Source of the DNA: Deltaproteobacteria bacterium
GTDB lineage: Bacteria; Desulfobacterota; Desulfobacteria; C00003060; C00003106
Assembly: GCA_019314005.1 (NCBI GenBank)
Contig: JAFDAE010000012.1
Location: 1 to 17,781, forward strand
Direction of reading: 5' to 3'
Length of the DNA stretch: 17,781 nucleotides
The stretch's first letter is position 1. Every line of letters starts with the position of its first letter. This document shows, one piece after another, positions 1 through 7,604 of this stretch. Position numbers and translations under genes: made by a program. The notes below the pieces were generated by a model that did not search any database, had not been told where the DNA came from, and saw only the letters and a list, made by a program, of their open reading frames with translations.

Positions 1-1279
1 CAGACGCAACAGCTGCCTCTTCTGCAAGTTCAGCCTCCTCAGCGCCTTTCTGCAACGTCTCTTTAGCCGCTTCTATAAAATCCTCGGCCTTATCAGTATC
101 GATCCCTTTCATCTGTACCGATTCGTCTCCGGTTGCCCTACTCAGTTCCTCTATTGAATAACAACCTGCGTCATATAAGGCATCTGCGATCGCTTTCTCT
201 ATTCCGGGCAGGGCCAATAAGGATTCATAACCGGTGCGTAAGGCATCGCTATATTTTTCTTCGCTTTTAACGTCTATTCGCCACCCCGTAAGTTTGGATG
301 CCAAACGTACATTTTGACCGCCCTTTCCGATTGCCACGGACAAAAACTCATCAGGCACGATCACTTCCATTGTTTTATTATTCTCATCAACAATAACCCG
401 GGCTATTTCCGCGGGCGCCAAGGCGTTACAAACAAATTTGGCCACGTCTGCATGCCATGCAATGATGTCGATCTTTTCACCTCGCAACTCCTGAACCACA
501 CCTTGAACCCGTGACCCTTTCATGCCCACACATGCCCCTACAGGATCGATATCACTGTCACGAGAAACTACAGCTATTTTAGCCCTGTTTCCCGGCTCAC
601 GGGCCGCTCCCATTATCTCTACGATACCCTCACTAATTTCAGGGACCTCTGCCTTAAACAGCATCATTAAAAAATTAGGATGGCTCCTGGAAAGAATAAC
701 CTGTGGGCCCCTTGTATCGCGTAGAACATCCAATACATAGGTACGAATTCTGTCTCCACGACGATAATACTCTCTTTGGGCCTGTTCTCGTCCCGGTACT
801 ATACCTTCGGTCCGGCCAAGATTAACAATGATGTTCCCTTTTTCTATCCTCTGAACAATACCGTTTAGTATTTCTCCCTTGCGATCTATAAAATCTTCGT
901 AGACTACATCCCGCTCAGCATCTTTCATTTTTTGAATAATAACCTGCTTGGCAGATTGAGCAGCTATTCGACCAAAGCTATTAATATCTATCTTAACCCC
1001 GAGGCTGTCACCTACCTCAGATTCGGGATCCAACGCCAAAGCACCGCCAAGGCTGAGCTGTAGATCAGGATTTTCGATCTTTTCCACCACTTCCTTGAAT
1101 TGAAATACTTCTATTTCTCCCAATTCGTCATTGTAAGCTACCTCGATTTCAACATTTATCCCGAATTTCTTCCTGGCCGCGGACTTGAGAGCTTCTTCCA
1201 AGGTATTAATAAGAACCTTTCGATCTATTCCTCTCTCCCGGCTAACCTGTTCAACGATTCGGTTGACATCTGATATCAT
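1..1279 (-). CDS. nusA: Transcription termination/antitermination factor NusA (3' end missing)
   Basis: NusA binds RNA polymerase and nascent RNA and modulates pausing, termination and antitermination. Translating the minus strand from the ATG at 1277-1279 gives 426 codons open to the window edge, so only the C-terminal tail is cut off. Visible domains: N-terminal RNAP-binding domain (about 1-125), S1 (about 135-200), KH1 (about 230-280, GMKGSR near 252-257), KH2 (about 300-345, with the loop AIGKGGQN at 326-333), then a helix-hairpin-helix type region (LLALPGIEKAIADAL) and an acidic Glu/Ala-rich tail. The start is supported by AAGGGG about 7 bases upstream. rimP lies directly upstream on the same strand, the usual rimP-nusA(-infB) order; infB would be expected to the left of the window. 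Identification is very secure. Confidence 0.97.
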   Translation of the reverse strand, partial: MISDVNRIVEQVSRERGIDRKVLINTLEEALKSAARKKFGINVEIEVAYNDELGEIEVFQFKEVVEKIENPDLQLSLGGALALDPESEVGDSLGVKIDINSFGRIAAQSAKQVIIQKMKDAERDVVYEDFIDRKGEILNGIVQRIEKGNIIVNLGRTEGIVPGREQAQREYYRRGDRIRTYVLDVLRDTRGPQVILSRSHPNFLMMLFKAEVPEISEGIVEIMGAAREPGNRAKIAVVSRDSDIDPVGACVGMKGSRVQGVVQELRGEKIDIIAWHADVAKFVCNALAPAEIARVIVDENNKTMEVIVPDEFLSVAIGKGGQNVRLASKLTGWRIDVKSEEKYSDALRTGYESLLALPGIEKAIADALYDAGCYSIEELSRATGDESVQMKGIDTDKAEDFIEAAKETLQKGAEEAELAEEAAVAS

Positions 1280-1300
1280 AATAAAACCCCTTACAACCTA

Positions 1301-1410
1301 ATTATGGATTTAGGAATTGAGGGATTTAGGGATTAACTCTTCCTCATTCCCCAGTCCATCAATTCCATAATTCCTAAATTCCTAAATTCCTAAATTCCTA
1401 AATTCCTAAA
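1301..1410. repeat. Tandem 8-mer (TTCCTAAA x5) with inverted copies between rimP and nusA
   Basis: Positions 1371-1410 hold five perfect tandem copies of TTCCTAAA. Inverted variants (GGATTTAGGAATTGA, GGGATTTAGGGATTA) lie at 1306-1335, so the rimP-nusA gap can fold into a long A/U-rich hairpin in the minus-strand transcript. It ends about 20 bases before the nusA start. No gene is seen in this gap. Confidence 0.8.
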
Positions 1411-1878
1411 TTAAAGTCCCATATCAAGTCGCGCTTTTGTGATAGATTCATACGGAATATCATATACTTTATCTTCCACCTCCACACGCACTATTCCGTC
1501 TTGATATCCCAATAATACCCCCTGAAAATTCTTCCTTCCTTCTACAAGTGTGTCGGTCTTTACACGAATCTTCCGGTCCTTGAATCGAGTGAAGTCTTCA
1601 ACCCGCTTCAGCGGTCTATCCAATCCTGGTGAAGAAACCTCCAAGCTATATGGTCCGGATATAACATCCTTGACATCTAATGTATCTCCGAATTCTCTGC
1701 TGATCGCCACACAGTCATCTATGGTAACCCCGCCTTCTTTATCTATAAAAAGAGCGAGTACCCATCTGCCTTGTTCATGACGATAGGTTATATCAACCAA
1801 TTCCAGCCCTTCAGCTAATAGAAGGGGTTTTGCCAGCGCTTCCGCCTGCTTAATGATTATATTGGTCCATTCTTGCAT
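1411..1878 (-). CDS. rimP: Ribosome maturation factor RimP
   Basis: RimP assists assembly of the 30S ribosomal subunit. The 155-residue protein has the family's usual length and two-domain plan: an N-terminal domain with GLELVDITYR, the IDKEGGVTIDDCVAISRE segment, and the strongly conserved SGPYSLEVSSPGLDRPL near 97-112, followed by an SH3-like C-terminal domain (GVLLGYQDGIVRVEV). The ATG at 1876-1878 is the only start that keeps the first helix. No convincing Shine-Dalgarno is visible because the U-tract of a terminator hairpin ends just a few bases upstream. nusA follows after a repeat-filled gap of 131 bases on the same strand. Identification is secure; how translation starts is unclear. 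Confidence 0.95.
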   Translation of the reverse strand: MQEWTNIIIKQAEALAKPLLLAEGLELVDITYRHEQGRWVLALFIDKEGGVTIDDCVAISREFGDTLDVKDVISGPYSLEVSSPGLDRPLKRVEDFTRFKDRKIRVKTDTLVEGRKNFQGVLLGYQDGIVRVEVEDKVYDIPYESITKARLDMGL

Positions 1879-1884
1879 CTTAAA

Positions 1885-1912
1885 TAAAAAAAGCGGGCTA
1901 TTACTGCCCGCT
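1885..1912 (-). terminator. Rho-independent terminator after tRNA-Gly, abutting rimP
   Basis: On the minus strand AGCGGGC pairs with GCCCGCT (7 bp, arms at 1906-1912 and 1892-1898) around a 7-base loop and is followed by a run of U. It ends the tRNA-Gly transcript. It lies only about 6 bases before the rimP ATG, so rimP-nusA expression depends on readthrough or on a promoter near this hairpin. Confidence 0.85.
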
Positions 1913-2068
1913 CTTCATAGCGTAATTATTCAATAATCTTTATCGGTTTCTTCAATAAAAACCGCACATAAAACTATCAAAAAATCCACTAATCGAAGCA
2001 GGCTACCTTAAAAAATTAGAGGCGCCCCCTCAAAAAGGGAAACAAAACCTTGGTAAAGGTCTCAACCA

Positions 2069-2144
2069 TGGAGCGGGCAACGGGGTTCGAACCCGCGACC
2101 CCAAGCTTGGGAAGCTTGTACTCTACCAGCTGAGCTATGCCCGC
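2069..2144 (-). tRNA. tRNA-Gly (anticodon CCC), CCA encoded
   Basis: The minus strand folds into a complete cloverleaf. The acceptor stem is GCGGGCA/TGCCCGC, the D arm is AGCTCAGCTGGTAGAGT, and the anticodon stem is CAAGC/GCTTG with loop TTCCCAA, giving anticodon CCC (Gly, GGG codons). The T arm is GCGGG-TTCGAAC-CCCGT. The discriminator base is U, as in bacterial tRNA-Gly, and CCA is encoded at 2071-2069. A TTGACA-N17-TAACAT promoter lies upstream and a terminator lies downstream, before rimP. Confidence 0.96.
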
Positions 2145-2176
2145 ACAACAATGAAGCTACCGTCGTGTAAAAAAAT

Positions 2177-2205
2177 ATGTTATGATTATTTTTTTTATTT
2201 GTCAA
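2177..2205 (-). promoter_or_regulatory. Sigma70-type promoter of tRNA-Gly
   Basis: On the minus strand TTGACA (2205-2200) is followed by 17 bases and TAACAT (2182-2177). Spacing to the tRNA 5' end at 2144 is as expected for a short precursor leader. The spacer is very A/T-rich. Confidence 0.8.
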
Positions 2206-2235
2206 CAGTAAAGAATCCATTGTTTTGCGTAAGTC

Positions 2236-3063
2236 TCAAAGAGACCGACAGTGAACCACATCCCCCACAATTACTCTATGCAGTTTTCCTTTATCGTCTC
2301 GTACCATTAGAGAACCATCAGATGCCACTCTCTCTGCTATTCCTTCCAACTTCTTATCTGAAAGGACGACCATCACACGCGCCCCCAAGGTATTACTCAA
2401 TCTTCTCCAAGCCTCCAAAACTATTTCGAACGACTCTGTCAAAAATCGCTCATACCAGAGTTCCAATTGCAACAATAGGATCTTAATAATCTCTCGACGC
2501 CGGACTACTCGATCGGCAACCATGTTAATCGAAGTAGCCAGGTTGCGCATAGATAATGGAAATTCGTTCATTGATGTATTGACATTGATCCCAATTCCAA
2601 CGATTACAAAATCTGCCACCCCATCTCCGGCGGTCAATTCCATCAGAATCCCCGCCACTTTTTTCCCGTTCACCAGGATGTCGTTCGGCCATTTAATGTG
2701 GGGCGTTATACCGATGCGTCTCAATGTAAAAGCAAGAGCTACCGCGGCAACAAATGTAAGTTTTTGAACCTCCTCCGGTAAAATTCGGGGCCTTAATACA
2801 ACAGACATATAGATCCCTTCTCCTCGGGGAGAAATCCATTCCCGTTCCATGCGTCCCCGTCCTTTGCTTTGGCTTTCGGCAAGGACTATGGTCCCTTCCG
2901 GAGCGCCGGAACGTGCTAAACGTTTTGCCTCGATATTGGTAGAATCGACCGTCTCATAACAACGTATCGTTCCCTTACCAAGCCAGGCTGTCTTCAGCCC
3001 ATCCTGTATACTCTCCGGGCTATAGGATTGACGATTGACGATTGCGGATTGTGGATTGCACAT
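2236..3063 (-). CDS. birA: Biotin--[acetyl-CoA-carboxylase] ligase, without HTH domain
   Basis: This enzyme activates biotin with ATP and transfers it to the biotin-carrier protein of carboxylases. The catalytic domain is complete: VDSTN (39-43), the biotinyl-AMP loop KGRGR (67-71) followed by W, KWPNDILVNGKKVAGILME, GIGINVN, and a C-terminal SH3-like domain (LGARVMVVLSDKKLEGIAERV). The frame is open to a TTG at 3156. I chose the ATG at 3061-3063 because the best minus-strand promoter (3095-3123) lies inside the longer version, and because residues beyond it are low-complexity, repeat-derived sequence. The segment SIQDGLKTAWLGK resembles the linker that in BirA proteins follows an N-terminal DNA-binding HTH, but no HTH is present here. 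No good Shine-Dalgarno is visible, so the start is uncertain. Biotin ligase function is secure; repressor function is unlikely. Confidence 0.92.
   Translation of the reverse strand: MCNPQSAIVNRQSYSPESIQDGLKTAWLGKGTIRCYETVDSTNIEAKRLARSGAPEGTIVLAESQSKGRGRMEREWISPRGEGIYMSVVLRPRILPEEVQKLTFVAAVALAFTLRRIGITPHIKWPNDILVNGKKVAGILMELTAGDGVADFVIVGIGINVNTSMNEFPLSMRNLATSINMVADRVVRRREIIKILLLQLELWYERFLTESFEIVLEAWRRLSNTLGARVMVVLSDKKLEGIAERVASDGSLMVRDDKGKLHRVIVGDVVHCRSL
3026..3060. repeat. Five tandem 7-mers of the GATTGNN family
   Basis: Consecutive units GATTGAC, GATTGAC, GATTGCG, GATTGTG and GATTGCA lie in the first codons of birA. The same 7-mer family recurs at 15554-15574, inside another gene-start region. 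Confidence 0.75.
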
Positions 3064-3094
3064 ATCTGGTTGCTCGTTTCTGGTTTCAAATTGC

Positions 3095-3123
3095 AAATTA
3101 CCAGAGGGCCACGCTGGAGTCAA
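3095..3123 (-). promoter_or_regulatory. Predicted birA promoter
   Basis: On the minus strand TTGACT (3123-3118), a 17-base spacer, then TAATTT (3100-3095). The predicted start of transcription is near 3088, giving a leader of about 25 bases to the ATG at 3063. Confidence 0.55.
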
Positions 3124-3135
3124 GGGCACGAAACC

Positions 3136-3164
3136 TTGACATTGCACCATTACCAACTTATATT
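3136..3164 (+). promoter_or_regulatory. Predicted cbpA promoter
   Basis: TTGACA (3136-3141), 17-base spacer, TATATT (3159-3164); a near-consensus sigma70-type promoter about 40 bases before the cbpA start. No CIRCE-like or sigma32-like element was seen, so this looks like a housekeeping promoter. Confidence 0.75.
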
Positions 3165-3202
3165 TGTTTTACTTTAAGCTTAGGTTTAATTACGAGGCAG
3201 GT

Positions 3203-4129
3203 ATGGCAATCGATTATTATAAAACTCTTGGCGTAAACAAAAATGCTGCGAATGCGGAGATTAAAAAGGCATATCGCAAGCTGGCCATGAAATATCACCC
3301 TGATCATAACAAAGGGGATAAAGAAGCTGAGCGAAAATTCAAGGAGATCAGCGAGGCATATGCCGTATTGAGTGACAAAGAAAAACGCCAACAATACGAT
3401 ACGTTTGGTGCATCCGGATTTAGCCGGCGCTATAGTCGGGAAGATATTTTTAAAGGTTTTGATTTTTCCGATATATTAAAAGAATTCGGGGTCGGGGGCG
3501 ATATCTTTTCAGGGAGAGGTGGACGCAGAGCCCAGACATTTTCTTTTGATTTCGGAGGCCGCCGCCCCTTTGGCGCCTATCAGACGACTCAACAGAAGCC
3601 GATCAAAGGCGCTGATATGGCATATATACTACCCTTAACGTTAGAGGAAATCCTTTCCGGAACCACAAAAACTATTGCTTTTCAGAGAGAAGACGGACGT
3701 CAGGACAAAATTTCCGTCAAAATCCCCAAGGGGATGGCTCCCGGCAAAAAGCTCCGACTGGCGGGAAAAGGAAAGCCAGGCCCTTTCGGTGGACCTGTTG
3801 GGGATCTTTACATTCAGGTCAAAGCACTGCCTCATGCGATATTCCTGATGGAAGAGCATGACCTGATCATCGAGCGAGAGATAAAATTGACCGAGGCGAT
3901 CCTGGGGACAAAAATAGAAGTTCCGACGTTAGATGGGAAAAACCTCTCTCTTAAGATCCCTCCCGGCACTCACAGCCAGACAAAAATGCGTCTGAAGGGT
4001 TATGGGTTACCTGTCATGGGAAAGAATAAAAGAGGGGATCAATATGTCCGCATACTCGTAAAAACGCCCAAGCGTCTTACCAGAAAACAGAAAGAACTGG
4101 TTCAGGAATTGGCAACTTCCGGCCTGTAA
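3203..4129 (+). CDS. cbpA: DnaJ-family co-chaperone, CbpA type (J domain + DnaJ C-terminal domain)
   Basis: The protein (308 residues) is a cytosolic Hsp40 that delivers substrates to DnaK and stimulates its ATPase. The J domain covers about 1-65 with the HPD tripeptide at 32-34 in YHPDHN. A Gly/Phe-rich stretch follows (about 70-135: [25 protein letters not shown]), then the two beta-sandwich substrate-binding subdomains (about 140-300). The Cys-rich zinc-binding repeats of DnaJ itself are absent, so this is a class B/CbpA-like protein. The frame opens at 3164, but the ATG at 3203 is chosen because [11 protein letters not shown] is the family's usual N-terminus and GAGGCAGGT precedes it. It diverges from birA and converges on the potassium channel gene, with 11 bases between the stop codons. 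No cbpM-like partner gene is adjacent. Confidence 0.93.
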   Translation: MAIDYYKTLGVNKNAANAEIKKAYRKLAMKYHPDHNKGDKEAERKFKEISEAYAVLSDKEKRQQYDTFGASGFSRRYSREDIFKGFDFSDILKEFGVGGDIFSGRGGRRAQTFSFDFGGRRPFGAYQTTQQKPIKGADMAYILPLTLEEILSGTTKTIAFQREDGRQDKISVKIPKGMAPGKKLRLAGKGKPGPFGGPVGDLYIQVKALPHAIFLMEEHDLIIEREIKLTEAILGTKIEVPTLDGKNLSLKIPPGTHSQTKMRLKGYGLPVMGKNKRGDQYVRILVKTPKRLTRKQKELVQELATSGL

Positions 4130-4140
4130 GGCCTCGCGCC

Positions 4141-5145
4141 CTACCCCTTGGGGTTTAGAAGTCTTTCCAACTTGACCAGATTATCACTTTCACCTATAGC
4201 GATCACGGTATCTCCCTCCTCAATTGTGGCAGCAGAGGATGGATTAAACATCATATCCCCGCTCGCCTTTTTGATCGCTATAATGATTAGGTTCAGGTCC
4301 CGTCGTATGCCGGAATCCTGGAGTGGAATCCCTATTAAATTGGAAGAGCTGTTAACGGGTATCTCCTCCATCTGCACATCTATGTTTCTTCCCATCACCG
4401 CAAGATCTAAAAAGTCGGTCACAGTGGGGCGAAGCATCATCTGAGCCATGCGCCGAGCGCCGATACGATAAGGAGAGACTACCTTGTTGGCGCCCGCGCG
4501 CAGAAGTTTCCTGCCTGAACCTATATCACCTGATCTTGCCATAATAAACAGGTTAGGATTAATGCCTCGTGCGCTTAAGGTAACGTAAACATTGTCCATA
4601 TCGGACCCCAAGGAGGCAATAAGGGCCTTGGCCCGCTCAATGCCGGCCGCTATCAGAGTGTTTTCATCCGTTGCCTCACCTGCAACACAGAGGAGGCCTT
4701 TTTCATGTAATCGTTCGATCTTCTCCGGGTCCTTATCTATGACGACCAGTTTAAAGGGCTTTGAAGAAAGCATATCACATATGGTTTGACCAACCCGTCC
4801 ATACCCGCAAACAATATAATGACCCTTTAGACCTTTAATCTTCTTTTCCAACTTGCGCCTCCCGAAAACTTCTCTGATTCGACCTTCCACCACAAACTGC
4901 GTGACTGCACCAATGATGTAAAGGATAGCCCCTACCCCTATCAAAATCAATAGTACGGTAAATATCTTACCTGCATCATCAAGCTCATGTATTTCACTAA
5001 ATCCTACTGTTGTGAGGGTAATAACCGTCATATAAAAGGAATCAATAAAACTCCACCCCTCTATAAGCATATATCCCAAGGTACCAAAAAAGAGTATAGC
5101 GGTAGCGATCAATACGCCAAGTATAAGTTTTTTTATCCCAGACAT
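4141..5145 (-). CDS. Two-TM potassium channel with cytoplasmic RCK (TrkA-N/TrkA-C) domains
   Basis: This is an MthK-like inner-membrane potassium channel gated through ligand-binding RCK domains. The order is TM1 (about 7-27), a pore helix with selectivity filter TTVGFSE (45-51), TM2 (about 62-85), then a Rossmann-type TrkA-N domain starting at YIVCGYGRVG (110-119) with the acidic strand end VVIDKD, and a TrkA-C domain (about 250-330). Length (334) is normal. The filter reads TVGF-S-E in place of the canonical TVGYGD; Phe variants are known in prokaryotic channels, but Ser-Glu after it is less usual. The start ATG has AGGAAG about 6 bases upstream. It stands alone; its upstream gap holds a dispersed repeat. 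K+ as the ion is inferred from the family. Confidence 0.92.
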   Translation of the reverse strand: MSGIKKLILGVLIATAILFFGTLGYMLIEGWSFIDSFYMTVITLTTVGFSEIHELDDAGKIFTVLLILIGVGAILYIIGAVTQFVVEGRIREVFGRRKLEKKIKGLKGHYIVCGYGRVGQTICDMLSSKPFKLVVIDKDPEKIERLHEKGLLCVAGEATDENTLIAAGIERAKALIASLGSDMDNVYVTLSARGINPNLFIMARSGDIGSGRKLLRAGANKVVSPYRIGARRMAQMMLRPTVTDFLDLAVMGRNIDVQMEEIPVNSSSNLIGIPLQDSGIRRDLNLIIIAIKKASGDMMFNPSSAATIEEGDTVIAIGESDNLVKLERLLNPKG

Positions 5146-5233
5146 TCACTACTTCCTGATAATCGCATAGAGAAGGCCATCCGTTATCAAACTCAAGACT
5201 TTTTACTAAGTCATCAACCTTTAAAAACATAAC

Positions 5234-5290
5234 ATTTTTTTGTCAGGCAAGGAAGGCGAAAATATAGCGCTGACGCTTCACTTCGTGCAA
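5234..5290 (+). repeat. Shortened copy of the dispersed GCTGACGCTTCACT element
   Basis: This copy matches the element at 16133-16222: both contain CATTTTTTTGTCAGGCAAGG, a GAAAA run, and GCTGACGCTTCACTTCGTGC (here 5269-5288). The central hairpin module of the longer copy is missing, as if deleted. It lies in the 234-base gap upstream of the channel gene, in which no gene is seen. Confidence 0.8.
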
Positions 5291-5379
5291 AAGTTGGTGG
5301 TTTCGTAAGATGACAAATGTGAAATGATTAATGATCAATGAGAGTCTTCTCAAGTGACCAAGCAAGCGAATTGAAGACG

Positions 5380-7047
5380 TTAGCCCGCCGCAGACCCTTC
5401 AACTTCCACGCTGAACTCTCCCAATTCACCGGGAAGATTTTCAAACACCACCATAAAGGGGACCATTTTGCCCGGAGGGATCTTTACATTTGATTGGTTT
5501 GTCCCGGATTGTAGTAATAATTTTTTATTTATCTCTGCAACAGGAAGGTCTTCCAGCTCAGTCTTTGTAAATATATTTCCGCAATAAACGCTCTTTGCCT
5601 TAACCTTCTTGCCTGACTTATCATGAAGGAACCCTTTTACCCGAACAAGGCTTCTATCTTTTGAATAATCGTTCCTTACATGCCCTTGGATGATAAATAT
5701 AGGGCCTGCCTCTTTGTTGTCTTCAAAATCACCTTTAACATTTAAAAGAGCGATCTTCAGGTTGCCGACATCTGCCTGTCCTGGCTCACCAATCGTGATA
5801 TTTAAGTACGGGATCGTGAATCCGGATTTAAGAGGTCCCAGGAAGGTGATAGCAGCATATATTCCACCCGCAATAGAAATCGCAATTAATAAAATAAGGA
5901 GCGCGAGGCTCGGCCTCTTTTTTTTCTTAACTGCAGCCGGGGCAAGTTCTTCTTCAGAAGGTTCTGCCTCTTCTTCCTCGGGTTGCTCAGATTCTTCGTC
6001 AAAAGGTATTTCCTCCATCTCTTTCATCTCTGAAGAAGCGATTTCCTCTCCTTCTTCCCACTCCGAAGCAGATTCAACCTCATCTGCACCTACTTCCTCA
6101 GCAGATATATCCTCTATATCCTCTAAGGCAAAATCTTCCTCTTCACCTACAAGGGAAGGGGCTTCTTCCTCTTTATCAGTCGCCAATTCCTGATCTTCCG
6201 TATCAGTACCCATAGCGCCATCATCCGGAAGTTCAAGGCCTATTTCTTCATCAACTGTTATTTCTTCTGCTTTTTCCTCTGATATTTCAGCTCCTTCTTC
6301 TTCCGACATTAAGCTAAGAGACTCATCCGTAGTTTCGGGTTCTTCAGGAGAAATATCCTCTGTAAGGATTTCTGTCTTCTCCACCCCCTCTTCCGCGGTC
6401 TCCAGCTCGATATTAATATTATCGTCAGCTTCCTCAGGAGAGACTTGTTCCTCCGCAGGAACCTCCTCAGAAACAGCAGCCTCTTCAGAAGGTGCTTCCT
6501 CTTCACTCTCCACGCCAAGGTCCTCTAAATCAAAATCCAAAGATTCTGCAGATAGCTCCTCGTCTTCAGAAACAGCAGCTTCCTCAGGAGAAACTTGCTC
6601 CTCTTCAAGCCCCTCTATTCCCAAATCGACCGATTCCTCCGCAGGAACCTCCTCAGAAACAGCAGCCTCTTCGGCAGAAACTCCTTCCCCTTCTGCTGAT
6701 CCGAGTTCGAGATCTCCCAGGTCAAAGTCTAAAGATTCTTCAGAAGGTGCTTCTTCCTCTGCCCCTCCTTCTTCAAGAAAATCGAAATCGAGACCTTCTT
6801 CATCCCCACCAACCTCAGGGGCAGACTTTTGTTCTTCTAATACAACATCCTCTTTTGGCACTTCAGATTCAGGCAATGGCTGATCTTCTATCGGGGGAAT
6901 AGGTTCCGGCTCAACAGGTTCCACAGACGGTCTAAAGACCTTAAATATATGTTCGCATTTTGAACATCTTACTTTTGAACCTGTTTCCTTGACTCTGTCA
7001 TCATCCAATTCAAACTTAGTTTGGCACTCTTCGCAGGTTACAATCAT
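5380..7047 (-). CDS. MJ0042-type zinc-ribbon / DUF3426 membrane protein with a long acidic repeat region
   Basis: Function is unknown. Residues 1-37 form a zinc ribbon of the MJ0042 type (CEEC at 5-8 and CSKC at 28-31). Residues about 40-370 are extremely Glu/Ser-rich low complexity with repeated motifs such as SLDFDLGDL/SLDFDLEDL and EEAAVSEEVPAEE. A KKKK stretch (374-377) precedes a single membrane helix (about 380-403), and the C-terminal part (about 430-555) is a DUF3426-type domain expected outside the cytoplasm. The Lys cluster before the helix fits an N-in, C-out topology. The gene starts 15 bases after the hpt stop codon, so the two are probably cotranscribed. Family members of this plan occur widely in deltaproteobacteria. 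The acidic linker is long, and its DNA contains exact internal duplications. Confidence 0.88.
   Translation of the reverse strand: MIVTCEECQTKFELDDDRVKETGSKVRCSKCEHIFKVFRPSVEPVEPEPIPPIEDQPLPESEVPKEDVVLEEQKSAPEVGGDEEGLDFDFLEEGGAEEEAPSEESLDFDLGDLELGSAEGEGVSAEEAAVSEEVPAEESVDLGIEGLEEEQVSPEEAAVSEDEELSAESLDFDLEDLGVESEEEAPSEEAAVSEEVPAEEQVSPEEADDNINIELETAEEGVEKTEILTEDISPEEPETTDESLSLMSEEEGAEISEEKAEEITVDEEIGLELPDDGAMGTDTEDQELATDKEEEAPSLVGEEEDFALEDIEDISAEEVGADEVESASEWEEGEEIASSEMKEMEEIPFDEESEQPEEEEAEPSEEELAPAAVKKKKRPSLALLILLIAISIAGGIYAAITFLGPLKSGFTIPYLNITIGEPGQADVGNLKIALLNVKGDFEDNKEAGPIFIIQGHVRNDYSKDRSLVRVKGFLHDKSGKKVKAKSVYCGNIFTKTELEDLPVAEINKKLLLQSGTNQSNVKIPPGKMVPFMVVFENLPGELGEFSVEVEGSAAG
6448..6672. 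repeat. Exact 39-bp direct repeat inside the acidic linker coding region
   Basis: Positions 6448-6486 and 6634-6672 are identical (both start TTCCTCCGCAGGAACCTCC on the plus strand). Their offset is 186 bases (62 codons), so the frame is kept. Related, imperfect copies lie between them, for example near 6574-6606. This suggests recent slippage or unequal recombination changing the linker length. Confidence 0.8.
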
Positions 7048-7062
7048 GATGTTTCCCCACTC

Positions 7063-7581
7063 TTACAGTTTTAAATTGTTAATATCGGGCAATCCCCGAT
7101 AGTCCTCATTACAATCGAGTCCGTATCCTACAAGGAACCCGCTTTCAATAGTGAAACCCATATAATCCACCGAAACCTCTTTCTCTCTTCGTTCAACTTT
7201 ATCAATCAGGGCACATATTTTTACAGAAAGAGGATTAAATGTTTTTAAGTGTTCCACCAAAAAGGCCAGCGTAAACCCCGAGTCTATAATATCTTCGACT
7301 ACCAAAACATCTTTACCTTTGATATCAAGTTCAATGTCTTTGGTAATCCGTACCTTGCCTGACGATTTAGTGTCGGCTCCATAACTGGCCAAACGCACAA
7401 AGTCAATTTGTGTAGGAACGGAAATATGGCGAACAAGATCCGCCAAAAAAATAAAAGCACCTTTTAATACGCCAATAGCAACGAGGTTTTTCCCCGCGTA
7501 GTCCGCCGAAATTTCATATGCCAAAGATTTAACTTTTGCCTGAATATCCGTCTGACTTAATACCGGAACAAGTTCTGACAT
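7063..7581 (-). CDS. hpt: Hypoxanthine phosphoribosyltransferase
   Basis: This cytosolic purine-salvage enzyme converts hypoxanthine (and usually guanine) plus PRPP to the nucleotide. The 172-residue protein has the family's usual size. It shows the LKGAFIFLADLVRHI segment (39-53), the SYGADTKSSGKVRI flap region (67-79), the PRPP-binding loop DVLVVEDIIDSGFTL (91-105) with the paired acidic residues, and the C-terminal ESGFLVGYGLDCNEDYRGLP base-pocket region. The frame extends to a TTG at 7596, but the ATG at 7579-7581 is preferred because GGAAGGGG lies about 6 bases upstream of it. The zinc-ribbon/DUF3426 gene follows after 15 bases. The promoter region has a palindrome that may be an operator. 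Confidence 0.95.
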   Translation of the reverse strand: MSELVPVLSQTDIQAKVKSLAYEISADYAGKNLVAIGVLKGAFIFLADLVRHISVPTQIDFVRLASYGADTKSSGKVRITKDIELDIKGKDVLVVEDIIDSGFTLAFLVEHLKTFNPLSVKICALIDKVERREKEVSVDYMGFTIESGFLVGYGLDCNEDYRGLPDINNLKL

Positions 7582-7604
7582 AATATCCCCTTCCAAAAGA
7601 CTTA

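Noticed and set aside
1371..1410. Possible CRISPR-like array
   Set aside because: The units are 8 bp and directly tandem, with no spacers and no cas genes; it is a simple tandem repeat.
5042..5230. 62-residue minus-strand frame upstream of the potassium channel
   Set aside because: It overlaps the channel's first membrane helix in another frame, has no recognisable domain, and its start lies beside the dispersed repeat.
5690..6193. 167-residue plus-strand frame, Ser-rich
   Set aside because: It is the antisense shadow of the acidic linker of the DUF3426 protein; Glu codons read as Ser/Phe-rich sequence on the other strand.
6309..6902. Leu/Pro/Gln-rich and Arg/Leu-rich frames on both strands
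   Set aside because: These are other-frame translations of the same low-complexity region with no family resemblance or ribosome-binding site.
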